Origin: Selaginella tamariscina
Lineage: Eukaryota; Streptophyta; Lycopodiopsida; Selaginellales; Selaginellaceae
NCBI GenBank assembly: GCA_003024785.1
Contig: PUQB01000017.1
Coordinates: 310,001-374,000 of the forward strand
Direction: 5' to 3'
Length of the DNA stretch: 64,000 bases
The notes under the pieces were generated by a model. It searched no databases and had not been told where the DNA came from. It saw only the letters and a list, made by a program, of their open reading frames with translations. Both the position numbers and the translations under genes were made by a program. Each line of letters opens with the position of its first letter. The first letter of the stretch is position 1. Positions 1-12,941 of this stretch are shown here, piece by piece.

Positions 1-746
1 AAAATTAATTTGGATATTACAATGACAAATATATAGTTTTATATTGGATTTATTGAATTTAAATATTAAAACAATCACATCCATTATTACGTTAAATATA
101 TGTTAGTATCAACTTAGTACACATGCCCCACCGTTGGTGGACTTAGTTATTTAATAATAATTTATTAATTAATAAATTTTAACTTAATTGTTATTTTTAA
201 TTTTATAAACTTATTATTAAATTGAATCTTTTGTCTAAATATTATCCTTTAATTTAGTGAATTTATTTTTAAGTTAAATTCTTAATCCATCTTAACACAA
301 TGAATTTATCCTTTGGTTTTTAGGTTTAGGATTAACTATTTAATACAAGTTGATATAATGAATTTATTTTTAACCCAATAGTTATCTTTAATTTGATGTT
401 TCTACTTAAGTTACATTTCACCTTTAATTAAATTATTATCTTTAATTTAATAAATTTATTCATAATAAATTTAATTATGTTGTTATATTTAACTTGGTGG
501 CTTTACCTTAACTAAATTGTTGTCCGTGTATGACATACACGATTTTGTACATGATTTCATGGCTTTGATAGTGCCACAAGGATTTAGGATCTATGGTAAT
601 CATTGGGATGGAGTCACCATACAAACAAGTCATAAACTTATGCCATACATGATTTCATAGCTTTCATAGTGCCACAAGGATTTAGGGTCTATGGTAATCA
701 CTGGGATGGAGTCACCATACAAACAAGTCATAAACTTATTATGGGT
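1..746. repeat. Tail of the array flank repeat (unit 0)
   Basis: AT-rich non-coding DNA that closely matches 20940-21603 and 46190-46847, with older versions at 13380-13620 and, inverted, around 49810-50140. It ends exactly where a gypsy-1 LTR begins (747), as the copy at 21603 does. This shows the window opens inside a further unit of the same array. No gene is visible. Confidence 0.85.
548..743. repeat. 98-bp tandem duplication
   Basis: Two adjacent copies (548-645 and 646-743) of a segment running from TACATGATTTCAT to CATAAACTTA, with a few mismatches. The equivalent flanks at 21505-21603 and 46750-46847 have a single copy, so the duplication is private to this unit. Confidence 0.8.
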
Positions 747-1357
747 TGTGAGAATCCTGAGATACAATACAATAAATATATGACGAAACAAGAAACTTAA
801 ATATCCTTTGTATTTAAGGTTAATGTTTATATATACAAAGGAAAAGATATATTCTAATTATATTTGGATTGTCTTATAAAGAATTTAGCCACATCATAAT
901 AAATATCTTTAATAACTTCTAAATATATCATGGTTAACTTTTGTAATTACTTTACATTATCCTCCCTTATGAAAAAAGAAGAAGTTTTTTTAATCATAAG
1001 ACATAAGCAACCAAAGATGCACGTCTTATACATGGTAAATTTGAGGGCTAACTTAACGAAGAATCTTATAAGGATCAAGCCATTTCTGCAAGAAACCTGG
1101 AGTGGGCCCTTCTTTATGAAGTTTTAAAAATGCATAAGAACAAAGTCATCAATAGTAAATTAAGGAAATGACTGATGACAAAATTATAATCTTATTATTG
1201 TTGAACTTATGTCCGACTCAAATGTTCTACAGAGATAACATGTAGTAAAGGAAGAGCTCGATATAAGTAAGTTATCCAATATCGAGCTTTAATATACTTA
1301 GGTTTATGAAAAGTCAAATCCAACATTTGGAGACATGTTAATGGAACTCTTTACTAG

Positions 1358-1516
1358 AGATATTTATGGTGTAGCTAAATCCTTTATAGGATAGTTCAAA
1401 TATAGCTAGAATATATCTTTTTCTTTATATATATAAACTTTGACCTTGAATACAAAGGATACCTGAGTTTTCTGTCTTTTCATATATTTAGTGTGTTGTG
1501 TCTCGGGGTTTTCACA
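1358..1516 (-). repeat. Inverted gypsy-1-type LTR fragment
   Basis: The reverse complement of this block starts TGTGAAAACCCCGAGACAC and continues like the gypsy-1 LTR at 6442-6645, including the same internal TATATATATAAA stretch. It is opposite in orientation to the host element's LTRs. It could be a solo LTR or the remnant of a second nested insertion. Confidence 0.6.
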
Positions 1517-1528
1517 CTAAGGTAATTA

Positions 1529-2770
1529 TGATAAATACGTAGGTTACCTTAGTAATTAAGGTATATACAGTGCTAATCCTATAATTAGGATAGTCTAAAT
1601 ATGATTAGGAATATACTTTTTACTTATATATATAAATTTTTAACCTAAATATAAAGGTTATCCCCAGTTTTCTTATTTCTTTATGTTGTTATTGTATATT
1701 GTCTCAGGGTTCTTACATTGATGGAAATGAGGGGCAATATGTTCAAAAGGAACTATTGGTCTAGCCCAATATAAGTATTATTGATTTTATGTTATGATGT
1801 CAATTTTTGATGCCTTTGTGATGTGTTGTTGATTGTTGATGCCTTGTAGTATATTATGTTGTTGATTTTTATCAACCTTGTAGTGTGTTGTGTTGTTAAC
1901 TTTCATTGTTCTTGTGATATGTTACGTTATTAATTCTCACAACCCTTGTAATATATTGTGTTATTAATTTTTATTACCTTTACGATATATGTTATGTTAT
2001 TGATTCTTAAGTTGTTTTTATTATGTTAAATTTTACATCACTTTTATGATATTTAATGAAAATAAAGAAGAAATAATTTATTTCTTTTGGGAGGTAAAAA
2101 TATGAAAAATGATGAAGATTTCATCATCGGACAATATAAATTTATTTGAATAACATTCATTATAAAGGAGGAGAGTTACAAGTGTGTGAATTAATTTTTT
2201 ATATACAAAAGCGAAAGAGATAAATATACATATTTTATCTTATTGTGGATTTGAGAATTTTAGAGAGTTCTTAAGAGTTTTTTTTTTTTTTTTTTTTGCA
2301 CAGAAGGAAGTAGAGTATGTGAATGTGATTAAAGAAATTTTTTTTCACATAAAAAGGAGTAAAATATGAAATTTTTTTTCACATAAAAAGGAGTAAAGCA
2401 TGTGTAATGCCAAGGTCCATCCTTAACATTAAAAGTTACAATATAAGTATGTTTAAAAGACCTGAGAACTCGTATTATGAAGTCTTTAATATTGTGGTTA
2501 CTCATGTTATGTGTTGAAGATTTTTTTTTTCACATGGAAAGGAGTAATATAAGGTAACTATGATAAATAGGTAGGTTACTCTAGTAATTAAGGTATATAC
2601 GGAGCTAATCCTATAATTAGGATAATCTATTATGGGTTTATATGATAGTCCAAATATGATTAGAAATATACCTTTTACTTATATATATAAACCTTAACCT
2701 GAATACAAAGGTTATCCTGAATTTCCTTTTTTCCTTGTATTGTTATTTATATTGTCTCAGGGTTCTTACA
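1529..2770 (+). mobile_element. Short non-autonomous LTR element (TRIM-like)
   Basis: Two direct LTR-like repeats, 1529-1717 and 2561-2770, both begin TGATAAATA and end GGTTCTTACA. They enclose about 840 bp with no plausible coding sequence. After the first LTR comes TTGATGGAAATGAGGGG, which resembles the primer-site region next to the gypsy-3 LTR at 18205-18225. The interior carries repeated CACATAAAAAGGAGTAAA motifs and long T runs. TTGGTGGAG follows the second LTR as well, so this could be part of a longer LTR-internal-LTR-internal array. Confidence 0.6.
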
Positions 2771-2814
2771 TTGGTGGAGACTTTAAGTAAGGACCAGTGT
2801 TGTGCAAATTCTAA

Positions 2815-5800
2815 GTATTGTAAATAACAATTCTAATCATTCTAAGTAGGATTTACATACTTAAAAATTATATCATTAAAAGTCTAATTCAAATGCTCAA
2901 CTAGCCTGTTTGTGGATGAAAGGGAAACATGAAAAATTGTTGAATTCCCATCCGTGAAGTAAAAATCTTCAAAACTTTAGCAATAAAGGCAAGTGTTTTG
3001 AACATGAATGACAAAAAATTACCCGAATGAGTAAAAAATCAACAACATTATGAGCCATGACATCTGGTAAAGCTCCAACCTCCACTCAATATATTAGATA
3101 ATTTATTAAAACCATAACATATTGGTTGCATGGAGCCGAAGGTGGAAAAGGACCAATTAAATCTCATGTTACAAGTTCGAATGGCTGTTCCACCTATATA
3201 AACTCTAAAGCACCAGCTGATTATGAAGAGTTCTGAGTTTGGCACAATGAATAACTTTGTACATATTGGATCACATTTCATCACATATTCGATAAAAAGA
3301 ACGTTGTAAGCTGTTTAAAGTTCTTCGATAATCAAAATATTCACTAGAAAGTGGTGAATTGTGATATGCTGCAAGATACCTAGGAGGTTGGCATTGCCAA
3401 GCGTAGTTAAGTCGTAATATCTATATTAATAAAATAAACTACATCGTCATATATGTGAAATTGTGCCACAAATGAAGAGAAACGAGAGTTGGATGCTTGA
3501 AAAGGATTGGTTAGTGCCAAACGAATAGGTTGAATTAAAGTATCCATTTCCTGAGTTCTTGAGATCTATGTGAGAGATGAAATTGTGAAATTTGCATAAG
3601 GAGCCCTAGAAAGAGCATTAACATCCACCATACGATCCCTCAGACAATATCTAGAGTCGAAGTGCCCATCTGGCAGATCGTCCGAGCAACTTTCTGTTCT
3701 TTAGTAAGGCAAAAACAACTACATAATCACATCCAAAAGTGTATGAGACCTATGGAGATACACATGAAGATGTTTCAAAAGCCCACACTACAGCTATGCA
3801 CTTAAGATCTGAAGCATAATAGTTCTATTCAAGGCCTTGCAATGCCCTACTCACATATGCAATGGGTTGTCGAATGGACTCATCACACCTCATTTTGCAT
3901 TAGGACTTCACCAATACCTATGGCAAAAGCATCCGTTTGTAATATAAAAGAATGAGAAAAATTCGAATAATGAAGCATCTTTGTGTAACAAAGCTCGCAA
4001 AGGAGGATTAACATTAGCCAAACGAGGTATAAAACATCATAAATATATGACCTTACCAAAAAACTGTTGTAAAGATTGTACATCCATTGGACGAGGGTCG
4101 CCACAAACTTTACCTTGGATGGATCCACATGCAACCCCTCATGAGAAACCTCGTACCCAAATACGTAGTTTCAACTGTGCCAAAAACACACTTGAGTTTC
4201 TTCAACTTAAGCTTCATACTCCCATAAATGATCAAATACATGAGCTACTTCCTTGAGATGATCTTCTCAAGATCCTTGAGTATAAACCAGAATGTCATCC
4301 AAGTACTTTGCAAGTATCTTTAAAAACTCATTATTAAAAACTTTATCCATTATGTACTGAAATGTGGCAGGAGCAGACACTAAACCAAAAGGCATAACAA
4401 GAAACTTATATAACCAAAAGGAGTTCGGAATGTTATTTTGAGAATATCTTCAAAAGCCATAGGAATTTGCCAATAACCTAAAGCAAGATCCAATTTAGTA
4501 AACCAATGACTCTTACCTAATTGATTTAACAAATCTTATGTGTTCGACAAGGATAGCTATTTGGTTCCGTAATAGCATTTATGGGACGATAATCCATCGT
4601 AAACTGCTTAGATCCATTAGGTTTATTCAACAAATGGGGCTCTGATGCACATGGATTGAAAGAACGGCGAGCCAAATTCTTCTCCAACAACTATGACACA
4701 CATTTTCATATGATGACCAATTTTTTTTTGATATCACCTTTGAACAACAACTTTAGAAAGTAAATCATCCCCTATTTGAATGTGGTGTTATGTTCAAACC
4801 TTAGCAGTAGAGGTAATATCCATAGAAAAAATATCTAAATATTTCTTAAATAATTGTTATACCTAAAACTCTCACTGAGAAGAAGTTAGTTCGATTACCA
4901 CCTTTACATCTTTAGAGTTCCTTGACACCGAGGACACAACTGTTGATACATCTGGCTCATGCATGATGGCACTTGACAAAATTGCTTTACATTGCTTGAG
5001 AGGGACTTTATCCAATGGAAAAGGTGAATGACTTAAAAGTATCAACCGTCCAAACCCAAATTGGCAACTTGCTTTACATGCATCTAGCCAAGTACACCCA
5101 AGGATAATGTCAAAAATCTGGTGTGAGAATACATGAAGTTGCAACTTGTCTACATAAGTATCAAATTGCAAAGGCACTTGAGCAAGTGTAAACGAAGAAG
5201 CTCAAGTACATTCATCGCCATACAATACATGTAAAGCTTCCTTGCTTGGCACCATTGTCAAAGCACAATGCATAACCACGTTAGCAAAATTAAAAAAAAT
5301 ATTAGAACCTAATAAGAATAGTTATAAGGGTACTATGTATGAAATTTTGTAGTGTAAATGGTGATAACCCTTTGTAAGGAGTTCGTGAAGCTTGAGGTGA
5401 AAAAGAAAAAAAGATGTAAGATTATGAGATGAAGAAAAGGTGTTAGGTGCCTCTATACCCAACACACCTACTCTCCACATGAGCAACATCTACAACAGCA
5501 ACTTGTTGATTCTAACCTAGACGCCAACTTGGATATGGTGGTCGTTAATTGGGAAACCGCCAACAATGTTAATAAGTGTGACCAAGTACACCACAAGCCC
5601 AACAAAACAATCGCCACCGTCCTTGTCCTTGACCATGACCAGCACCACAACCAGCACCATTAATGCAAGCAGCTTCCACCTCCATAGACATAGGACTAGC
5701 AGGAGCATTGAAAATTGGAAGAGTGATGGCCTTTGAAATGGGTAATTGTACTCTTGGAGCCGCTTTAAAACGTTATGCACGAGTGGAAGCCTCTTCCAAA

Positions 5801-6340
5801 ATGACATGACCCAGTGCCTAGCATAACCAACAAGATTTGGTCGAAGAGTAGGTTATAAACATCCATAATTTGCTAAGCTCGGACATGGTGGGATCAACCT
5901 GCATCAAGAAATCACGAAATTTAATAATGAATTGCATGACAAACTCATTTGGTGCTTGCTTCAAACTATAGAGTTGTTAAAATGTATCATCAAAATCTTT
6001 TGCTTTCCCAAAGGTTAATTTAAACTCTGCTTTAAGGGTTAACTAGCATTGCTTATTCGTGAGTAAACCTGTTGGTGGTGAATGATTATTATACCGAAAA
6101 AACATGTTGGAAACTCACAAAGGCAATGTGTAACTATCCACTTATGATATGTGGCAATATTGATGAAATGAGCTAACTAATGGTGAACATTTGCACTCGG
6201 AGCACCTTGAAAAGGTTGAGGCCGTACATGTAGATTTGATTAAGAAGGAGGAGTGGGAACTGAAACTTGCAAGCGTTGAATGAGTTGATCATGCTGGTGT
6301 GTGATTCGAATTAGTTATTTCAAAAATTGCTGCTCCATAA
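2815..6340 (-). pseudogene. gypsy-1 alpha gag-pol remnants
   Basis: Read on the minus strand the order is gag (about 6340-5500), retropepsin tail (5177-4872, ending in the family-typical DIILGCTWLDA), reverse transcriptase (about 4700-4240), RNase H (about 4134-3650) and integrase-type sequence (about 3290-2830). Each domain is cut by stops and frameshifts. The zinc-knuckle region near 5575-5620 contains a stop that the beta copy at 29851-29892 lacks. No product is expected. The assignment rests on collinearity with the better preserved beta copy. Confidence 0.65.
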
Positions 6341-6645
6341 TAACCATATGAAAGGAAACAAGAAAAGAAAAAAAAAAGGATTGAAAAGAAATAAAAGAAA
6401 AAAAAATTAAAAGAAACTTCTGTTACAAATTGCCCAACTTCTTCACCCCGAGACACAACACAGTAAATATACGAAAAAGACAGGAACTCAAATATCCTTT
6501 GTATTTAAGGTCAAGGTTTATATATATAAAGGAAAAGATATATTCTAGTTATATTTGGACTATCCTATTAAGGATTTAGCCACACCATAAATATCTTTAG
6601 TAAGTTATAAAATATACCATGGTTAACCTTGGTAATTACTTTATA

Positions 6646-7101
6646 GGGAGTCTTTCCCATTAAATGATTTGGTTAGGTTAGTATTAACTAACATTTAATA
6701 AATAATTCATTTGTTCTTTTCACATTATAATTGGTTAATTATGAGTTAAATGATAAACTTAACTTAATTATTTTCACATATAAACATAGTTAAGTTACAA
6801 AAATTAGCTAAATTTAATTTAACTGTCTTATCTTCACATAGTTATTGATTAAAATAAAATAATTCAATTTTGTTTCACAATTTCTTAACTGATAGTCTTA
6901 AATTTTATGGGCATCAAAATTAATTGATATAAATTAATAATATTTAACTTGCTTACATAGTTAATTATTAACTTATACGTAAATTTGACTGAGTTAAGAA
7001 TTAACATAATTGACTTTAATGCAAATATAATGTCCCTAGTTATTTCTTAACTGAAGGGCTTAACCGTACAGTGGGAAGACACCCTATATAACATTAAAAC
7101 A
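6646..7101. repeat. Array flank segment right of gypsy-1 alpha
   Basis: AT-rich non-coding DNA matching 18540-19130 and 43790-44380 at moderate identity (shared runs such as GATTTGGTTAGGTTAGTATT). It is the far side of the flank interrupted by gypsy-1. Unit B lacks it: there, gypsy-1 beta runs directly into the unit at 30248. No gene is seen. Confidence 0.7.
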
Positions 7102-7329
7102 ACTAAATAATTACACATATGGTGGTTTAAGATGAAATAACCCCACTAAAAATGCTATCAATATTCGTTTGCATTAAGAATATGCTGTTAATGGCCTTGT
7201 ATAATGCTCTTATATGTATATATAAGATAGTAGAAATGTGTGTGTACCCGTTTATGTCCAATATTAAGTATTGAGTACCAGTTACATTACTATACCACCG
7301 TAATAAAACCATACACACAAGAATGTATA

Positions 7330-9483
7330 TGTAACGTAAAGTGATGCAGTGGTGGATTCTGTAGAATATGCTTTTAAATTTGAAGTTAATACGATTATTC
7401 AGGCCAATAAATATATTACAATATAATTAGTATATATACTATTTAAGCCGAATTCTTGAATATTAATCAAAATGTGAACTGGGCACATTATATGTTAAAA
7501 CACGTTTACTTGTTGTTTAAGAGATAATCATCCGTATAATCTGTGTTTAATAAATGAACACTGCCAAAGACCTTCCAAGCCTCCCCATTTTCAAAGATTG
7601 AGCATCTCGAAACATCTATTCATAATTTAAAACAATATAATTTTAAAAACTAAAAGATAAAAGAAAATTATTACGATATATACATATATACTTTCTAAAT
7701 AAAGCGTCTTTCTCTGTGTCCATCGGAAACGCCTTCTGTATAAGGAATCAGTTAAAATATTATTGTCTTTTCTTCTTAAATGTTGTAAATAGTAATTACA
7801 TGTACAATCTTATTGCATTCTTTAAATTTTATGTACACAGTAATTAAATTGATAAGCAAGCTGGTCCAACATAGATCATATATGTAATTATTATAATATA
7901 ATCCACGCTACTTTTATACTTCTTATCCAAAAAAGCACCATATACACACACATACTTACACTTTTAAAAAAATTTCTCTAATCTATTATTAACTGTGCTA
8001 CCTATAATCTTCATATATTGTGTCAATATCATACAGAAAGAGCTATGTCAAAAATAATTATATCCTCTGTTAATTATGATACATTATTATATATACAATC
8101 TTATTGCATTTCATGATATTATTTTTATAATATAAATACTAATTAAGATTCTTACTGATAAGCAAACTGAGTCCTGTTTCATTCGAAACTCATTACTTGC
8201 AATATTTTCCAAAAACCAACTTGTGATTTAAAACTAATTCATCCGCGTAGTACTTGTAACAAAATTTTAGCTGTAATTATTATATATGTGCACGTAAATT
8301 TATGGTTATTTTTTACTTCTTATGTTGAGTTTCCAGAAAACACCAGTAGAAGTTTTTGAGAAGAAGGCAATAATATTTTTAACTGATTCCTTGTACATAA
8401 TACTAAACAATCTTTTCATTAAAATGGAATAACGAAACTTCACATCTTTACCATAACAATACTATATAATACATAATATAACACTTTTGAAAATGATTTT
8501 AAACAAGAATTCAAAAAACATTACATTTTAAATTTTGAAAACGCAGCCCTACTTTCAACGAACAGGCGAAATATGGTGTAATGATAATAAAACTTTTTAT
8601 AATATCATTTCTAATTATCATATGTATATGATACAATCTTTTTTTTCCTTTTTCTTTTATGTTTCTGCTCAATCTTTCAAAACAGTGAGGCTTGGAAAAA
8701 GGTTTCTCGGACATAAATTATTATGTAGTAGCTTTAAGAATATGCTGTTAGTGTAATGCTCTTCCTTTACACTCCATAGTGAGTATATACAGTCGTCCAT
8801 GACCAGGTTTCTCTTGAAAATTTGTGTTTAATTCACACTTACCTGAAGAAATTCAGATATTAACAATAAACATACTTTTATGTATTAATATACATATACA
8901 TACAGTATTAATTTAACAAGCATTTAATATATATATATATATATATATATATTACATTGTATCTGTGCTACCTATAATCTTCATATATCAAACAGAAAGA
9001 GCTTTACGTCGAAGTAAAATATGGCGAGCTTAAGCTTGAGAAAGGTGCAGTTTAATATATATATATAATACTGCTTATCTCCCATAATATAGCACTAAAC
9101 GTTACCAAGTTCAAATAAAGACCCTTAACCATTTAATTATTATATTAATGTATAATAATGATTATTATGAAAATAATAAGATGTGTAATAGTAATGCTGT
9201 TGTTCCCATAAAGATAAGTACAATATCTGAGGTTTTAAAGTATTCAAGTCTATATGTTTGTGTGCAGAACTCATAGCTCCTGCATGTGTGTATATGTGTG
9301 TGTGGGGCATGTCTATGAGGATGCTCTAGCATATTCTAATGTAATTCATGTAATGTTTTAAGGTATTTATAATACCAAAATATTCTTCCATTACATTTTT
9401 ATATACCATTTCCCTATGGATACACTAACATAAATAATTTTATGGTTTTAAATGTAATACACATTCTCATACGCATGTGTTTT

Positions 9484-9516
<33 letters not shown>

Positions 9517-10859
9517 CATATGTTTGTAAAAGAACTAATAATAATATAATATAATTTATGGACGACAGTCTTTCACATGCAATCTGCCTGAAACAGATCC
9601 ACGTTCAGATCTCATAGCAGAACCGTAATATACTATGTTTATAAATAATTATGTTATGCATCGTAGAATAGTTAAAATTATGAATGATTAAATTTGATTA
9701 TGTTCTTCATAAGAAACTTTTCATAGTTGTTACAGATACAATCTTATTACATTTTAATGATACTATTTACATATTTAATATAGAAATATTAAATTTTAAA
9801 TTCAATTAATCTAACATATACAATAAATATGCGTATATGTATTAATATAATAAGCACTTCATATATAAAAAATAGTTAGAAACTATATATATAAACACAA
9901 TATTTACTTATAACACGGGTGGGAGCCATGCTGTGTGCATTATCACGTATTGGCTTGACCGTGTTCACCCTAAACCCTCACGCGAGTTTCGAGTGAGCAC
10001 CATTCTTTGTTAGGGAGGAGAGGTATTATTCTATTACAAACACATATATATACACTCTCACAACACATGCACACAGCTTGACTGATATTCTCGAAGCTTA
10101 AAGGCTAAACCATGATATAATTTATGAAATAATATATGTTTCATTAGATAAATATAAAAACATAAGCCTTACTAACATAAACATAAAAATGTATATACAT
10201 AGTCTTACTCGGTTTCTAAAGAGAACATATTTTCAAGAAATTCCTTTATTCAACATGGTGTTTAATTTTAAGATAAATATAATTATTAATTTGTAAGAAA
10301 ATTAATTTCATATGAATAAGCAAGAGAAAGTGATGATAAATATATATTTTCATTTAGGATTTAGACGAGGATGTGAAATGTGAAGTTTGTATAATATGCT
10401 TTTAAATTTAATTTAATCAGATTATTTAATGTGTAATAAAGCAAATACTATTCAATTAAAATTAACTATATTAATATTATACTTTAACAAATTTAATAGC
10501 AATTATTTATTAATATGTAAACTTGGCTTTCGAACCTCGTTCAGATCGTGTTAATAAATAAATATATTACAATAAATTGTATAGATAAATAGTATATATA
10601 TATTATTTAAGTTAAATTTTTGAATATTAATCAAAATATGAACTGTGCATACGCACATTCATTATATGTTAAAACATGTTTACTTGTTTTTTAGCATTCT
10701 GCGAGAGATAATCATACGGTAGAACCTGAGTTTGGATAAGCCTCACCATTTTAAAAGACTATAATTTTAAAAACTAAAAAGAAAAAAGAAAAAAGAAAAT
10801 TATTATGATATATACATATAATAAAATGAAAGCCTCTGTACAAGGAATCAGTTAAAATA
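7330..10859. repeat. AT-rich spacer with internal duplications, unit A
   Basis: No coding sequence is supported. The spacer contains an internal direct duplication: 7330-7765 resembles 10380-10859, sharing TTGAATATTAATCAAAAT, ATGTTAAAACA and TAAGGAATCAGTTAAAATAT in the same order. An (AT)n tract lies at about 8926-8952 and a (TG)n(TA)n tract at about 9486-9517. The part from about 8200 to 10860 reappears inverted and diverged at 47114-49810, where it follows the 3' end of another gene copy, so this is the 3' spacer of the repeated gene. Confidence 0.75.
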
Positions 10860-10862
10860 TTA

Positions 10863-12884
10863 GGGTCGTTTCGCACCACACTTAACTTAACTTAGCAGGC
10901 ATAAGTTAAGTAAGGGTTAAGGGTGGTGTTGGATTTACTAACCCTTAACTTAAAATAAGAAATTGTGTTAAAGGCAATTGATTTGCATTCATCAATCTTT
11001 AACTTTTTAACTTAAATTAAGGGATTGTGTTAAGGGCAATGGATTTGCATAAATATTTACAATTAAAATATTAAGGACAATGAATTCGAATATTGCCCTT
11101 AATATAATATACTTTTATATCTATATTTAAGTTTAGATTATTAACTTAATTATTTTTAATGAACTTAACATATCTACATTTAATTTAACATTATTATGTC
11201 AAGTTTAATAAATATTTTAAAATAATTTTCAATTTGTAATAAAAAAATTTAACCACTTTAAAATATATTTATAGTATCCAATAATATGTGCATCCTTAAT
11301 TTTTATTAACATTTAAAGTGATTTAGTTATTATAAAAAATATAAAATATGGTGAGATGAAATTAATATATATTATATAATATTGTATATGGGTTATAATT
11401 AAATTTTATATATTTTGGATATGTTTAAACAAGTAAAAACTGAAAAATATTATATATACATATGCATGTGTGTTAACTTGTGTGTATATATGTATTTGCA
11501 TTTCATATTTTTATTTATTTAATAAAAAATGTTGAATATATTCTATTTCTAGTATACATCATTTTTCATATTTTATGTTTATCTTTAACACATGATATTT
11601 ATTGTGGTAAAATAAAAAATAAATAAATTAACAATTTCCAAATTAATGCTTAATAAATGGTGTCCTAAAAATAAAATGAGCTTCAAGAGCTAATCTAGTG
11701 ACGAAGTCTCTCCTAAATGTTGGCCCTAGCCCTCAATTGTTTCATCCACCAAGGCGGTTGTTTCCTTGGTTGGACATACCTAACTGACCTAGCCGAAATT
11801 ACAAATGGGCTTTGAACCGCCTCTTGACCTGAGTTCAAGCCAGGTTGGCTAGGGGCTACACAAAGCCCAACACACCTACTACCAGGCTTCATGGGTGGCC
11901 AGGGGTTGTTGAAAGCCCGACAGCAGTTGTTGTCGGGCTTTGGGCTGCTCGGCCAATGCTAGCCAAGCTCAAGCCAACCCAGCTAGGGTGAGGAGAAAGC
12001 CCACAACAGTTGTTGCCGCGCTTTTTGCCACCCCATGAGCTTGGCCAATGCTGGCTGAGCTCAAGCCAGCCTAGCCAAGGTCAGTAGAAAGCCTAGCAAC
12101 AATTGTTGTCGGGCTTTCGGTCGGCCCATGAGCTTGACCAATGCTGGCTGAGCTCAAGCCATCCTAGCCATGGGCGGCTAAAAGCCTGGCAACAACTACT
12201 ACTGGGCTTTGGGCCGCCCCTTGAGCTCGGACAGAGCTGGTGAAGCTCAAGCCATTGCTATGGAGCTTTGGGTTGCCTCCTAAATGCAAATGAATGTAAG
12301 AAAAGAAGAAGAAAAGATATAAGATTACCTGATCTGCTTGCTCTTTTGCCATTTCGAATGGATTTCTTCTCTCCCGATGGCATAGGAGAAACCTACAAAA
12401 ATTAGGGCAGAATTACTAAGAATAATGAGAATACTTTAAAAAATTCATCTGTATTATTTTTTTAATTTTAATTATATATGTTAAAATATAAATATAAAAA
12501 TATATTTTTTACATATAATTATGCATGAAAAATATAATTTTTTATTTTATTTGAAAAAGATTATGAAAAAGGTGGCGAGCTTGTGGGTCATTAAGGGTGG
12601 CTAAGGGACCCCCACATTTCTTAAATTTTCTTTGTAATTTTGCACTATTCCCTTAAAATAAGTTAAGGGAATATTGCGAAATCACTGCCCTTAGTGGTCA
12701 AACTCTTAAAAAAATCTTAAGTAAGTGGTTTCTTAAGTTAAGGGCTGGTGCAAATTTAATGCCCTTAGCAGTTAAACCCTTAAAAAAATCAAGTAAGTGG
12801 TTACTTAATTTAAGGGTGGGTACGAATCCATTTTCCTTTACTTAAGCCCACTTAAGTTAAGTTAAATGTGGTGCAAAATGACCC
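10863..12884. mobile_element. PIF/Harbinger-like non-autonomous DNA transposon, unit A
   Basis: Imperfect terminal inverted repeats of about 33 bp: the left end starts GGGTCGTTTCGCACCACA and the reverse complement of the right end starts GGGTCATTTTGCACCACA. A 3-bp TTA flanks both sides (10860-10862 and 12885-12887), as in PIF/Harbinger and Tourist-type elements. The paralogous inverted segment near 47150-47170 lacks the element and reads through the junction, which acts as an empty site. No transposase is visible; the interior is subterminal repeats plus a GC-rich hairpin minisatellite. The superfamily call is inferred from target site and terminus. Confidence 0.8.
11861..12260. repeat. GC-rich hairpin minisatellite inside the DNA transposon
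   Basis: Four to five tandem units of about 87-93 bp. Each starts with a short palindrome of the type AAAGCCCGACAGC...GTCGGGCTTT (11912-11941, then near 11995, 12088 and 12180) and continues with GCCAATGCTAGCCAAGCTCAAGCC-like sequence. GC content is far above the surroundings. Single strands could fold into a row of hairpins. The minus-strand open frame at 12164-12352 has no recognisable protein features. Confidence 0.8.
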
Positions 12885-12941
12885 TTACTATCTTAAATAG
12901 TTATAACCTATAGAGTACAATTCTATTGCATAGTATTTCTC

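Larger units (their letters stand above)
747..6645 (-). mobile_element. Decayed Ty3/gypsy retrotransposon, copy gypsy-1 alpha
   Basis: A left LTR-like end (747-956, starting TGTGAGAATCC and ending TTTACA) and a related right end (about 6442-6645) enclose degraded minus-strand gag-pol. The internal part is collinear with 26390-30240 at clearly lower identity than units A and B share. A small LTR element and an inverted LTR interrupt it at about 1000-2815. The right LTR has lost its outer TGTGAG end, so no clean target duplication can be shown. Stops and frameshifts throughout make it non-functional. Confidence 0.75.

Noticed and set aside
930..1127. 65-codon plus-strand frame
   Set aside because: Lies in decayed LTR-element sequence, shows no family features and has no counterpart in the other gypsy-1 copy.
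11861..12260. CRISPR-like repeat array
   Set aside because: Units are adjacent variants of one roughly 90-bp repeat with no unique spacers, inside a plant transposon.
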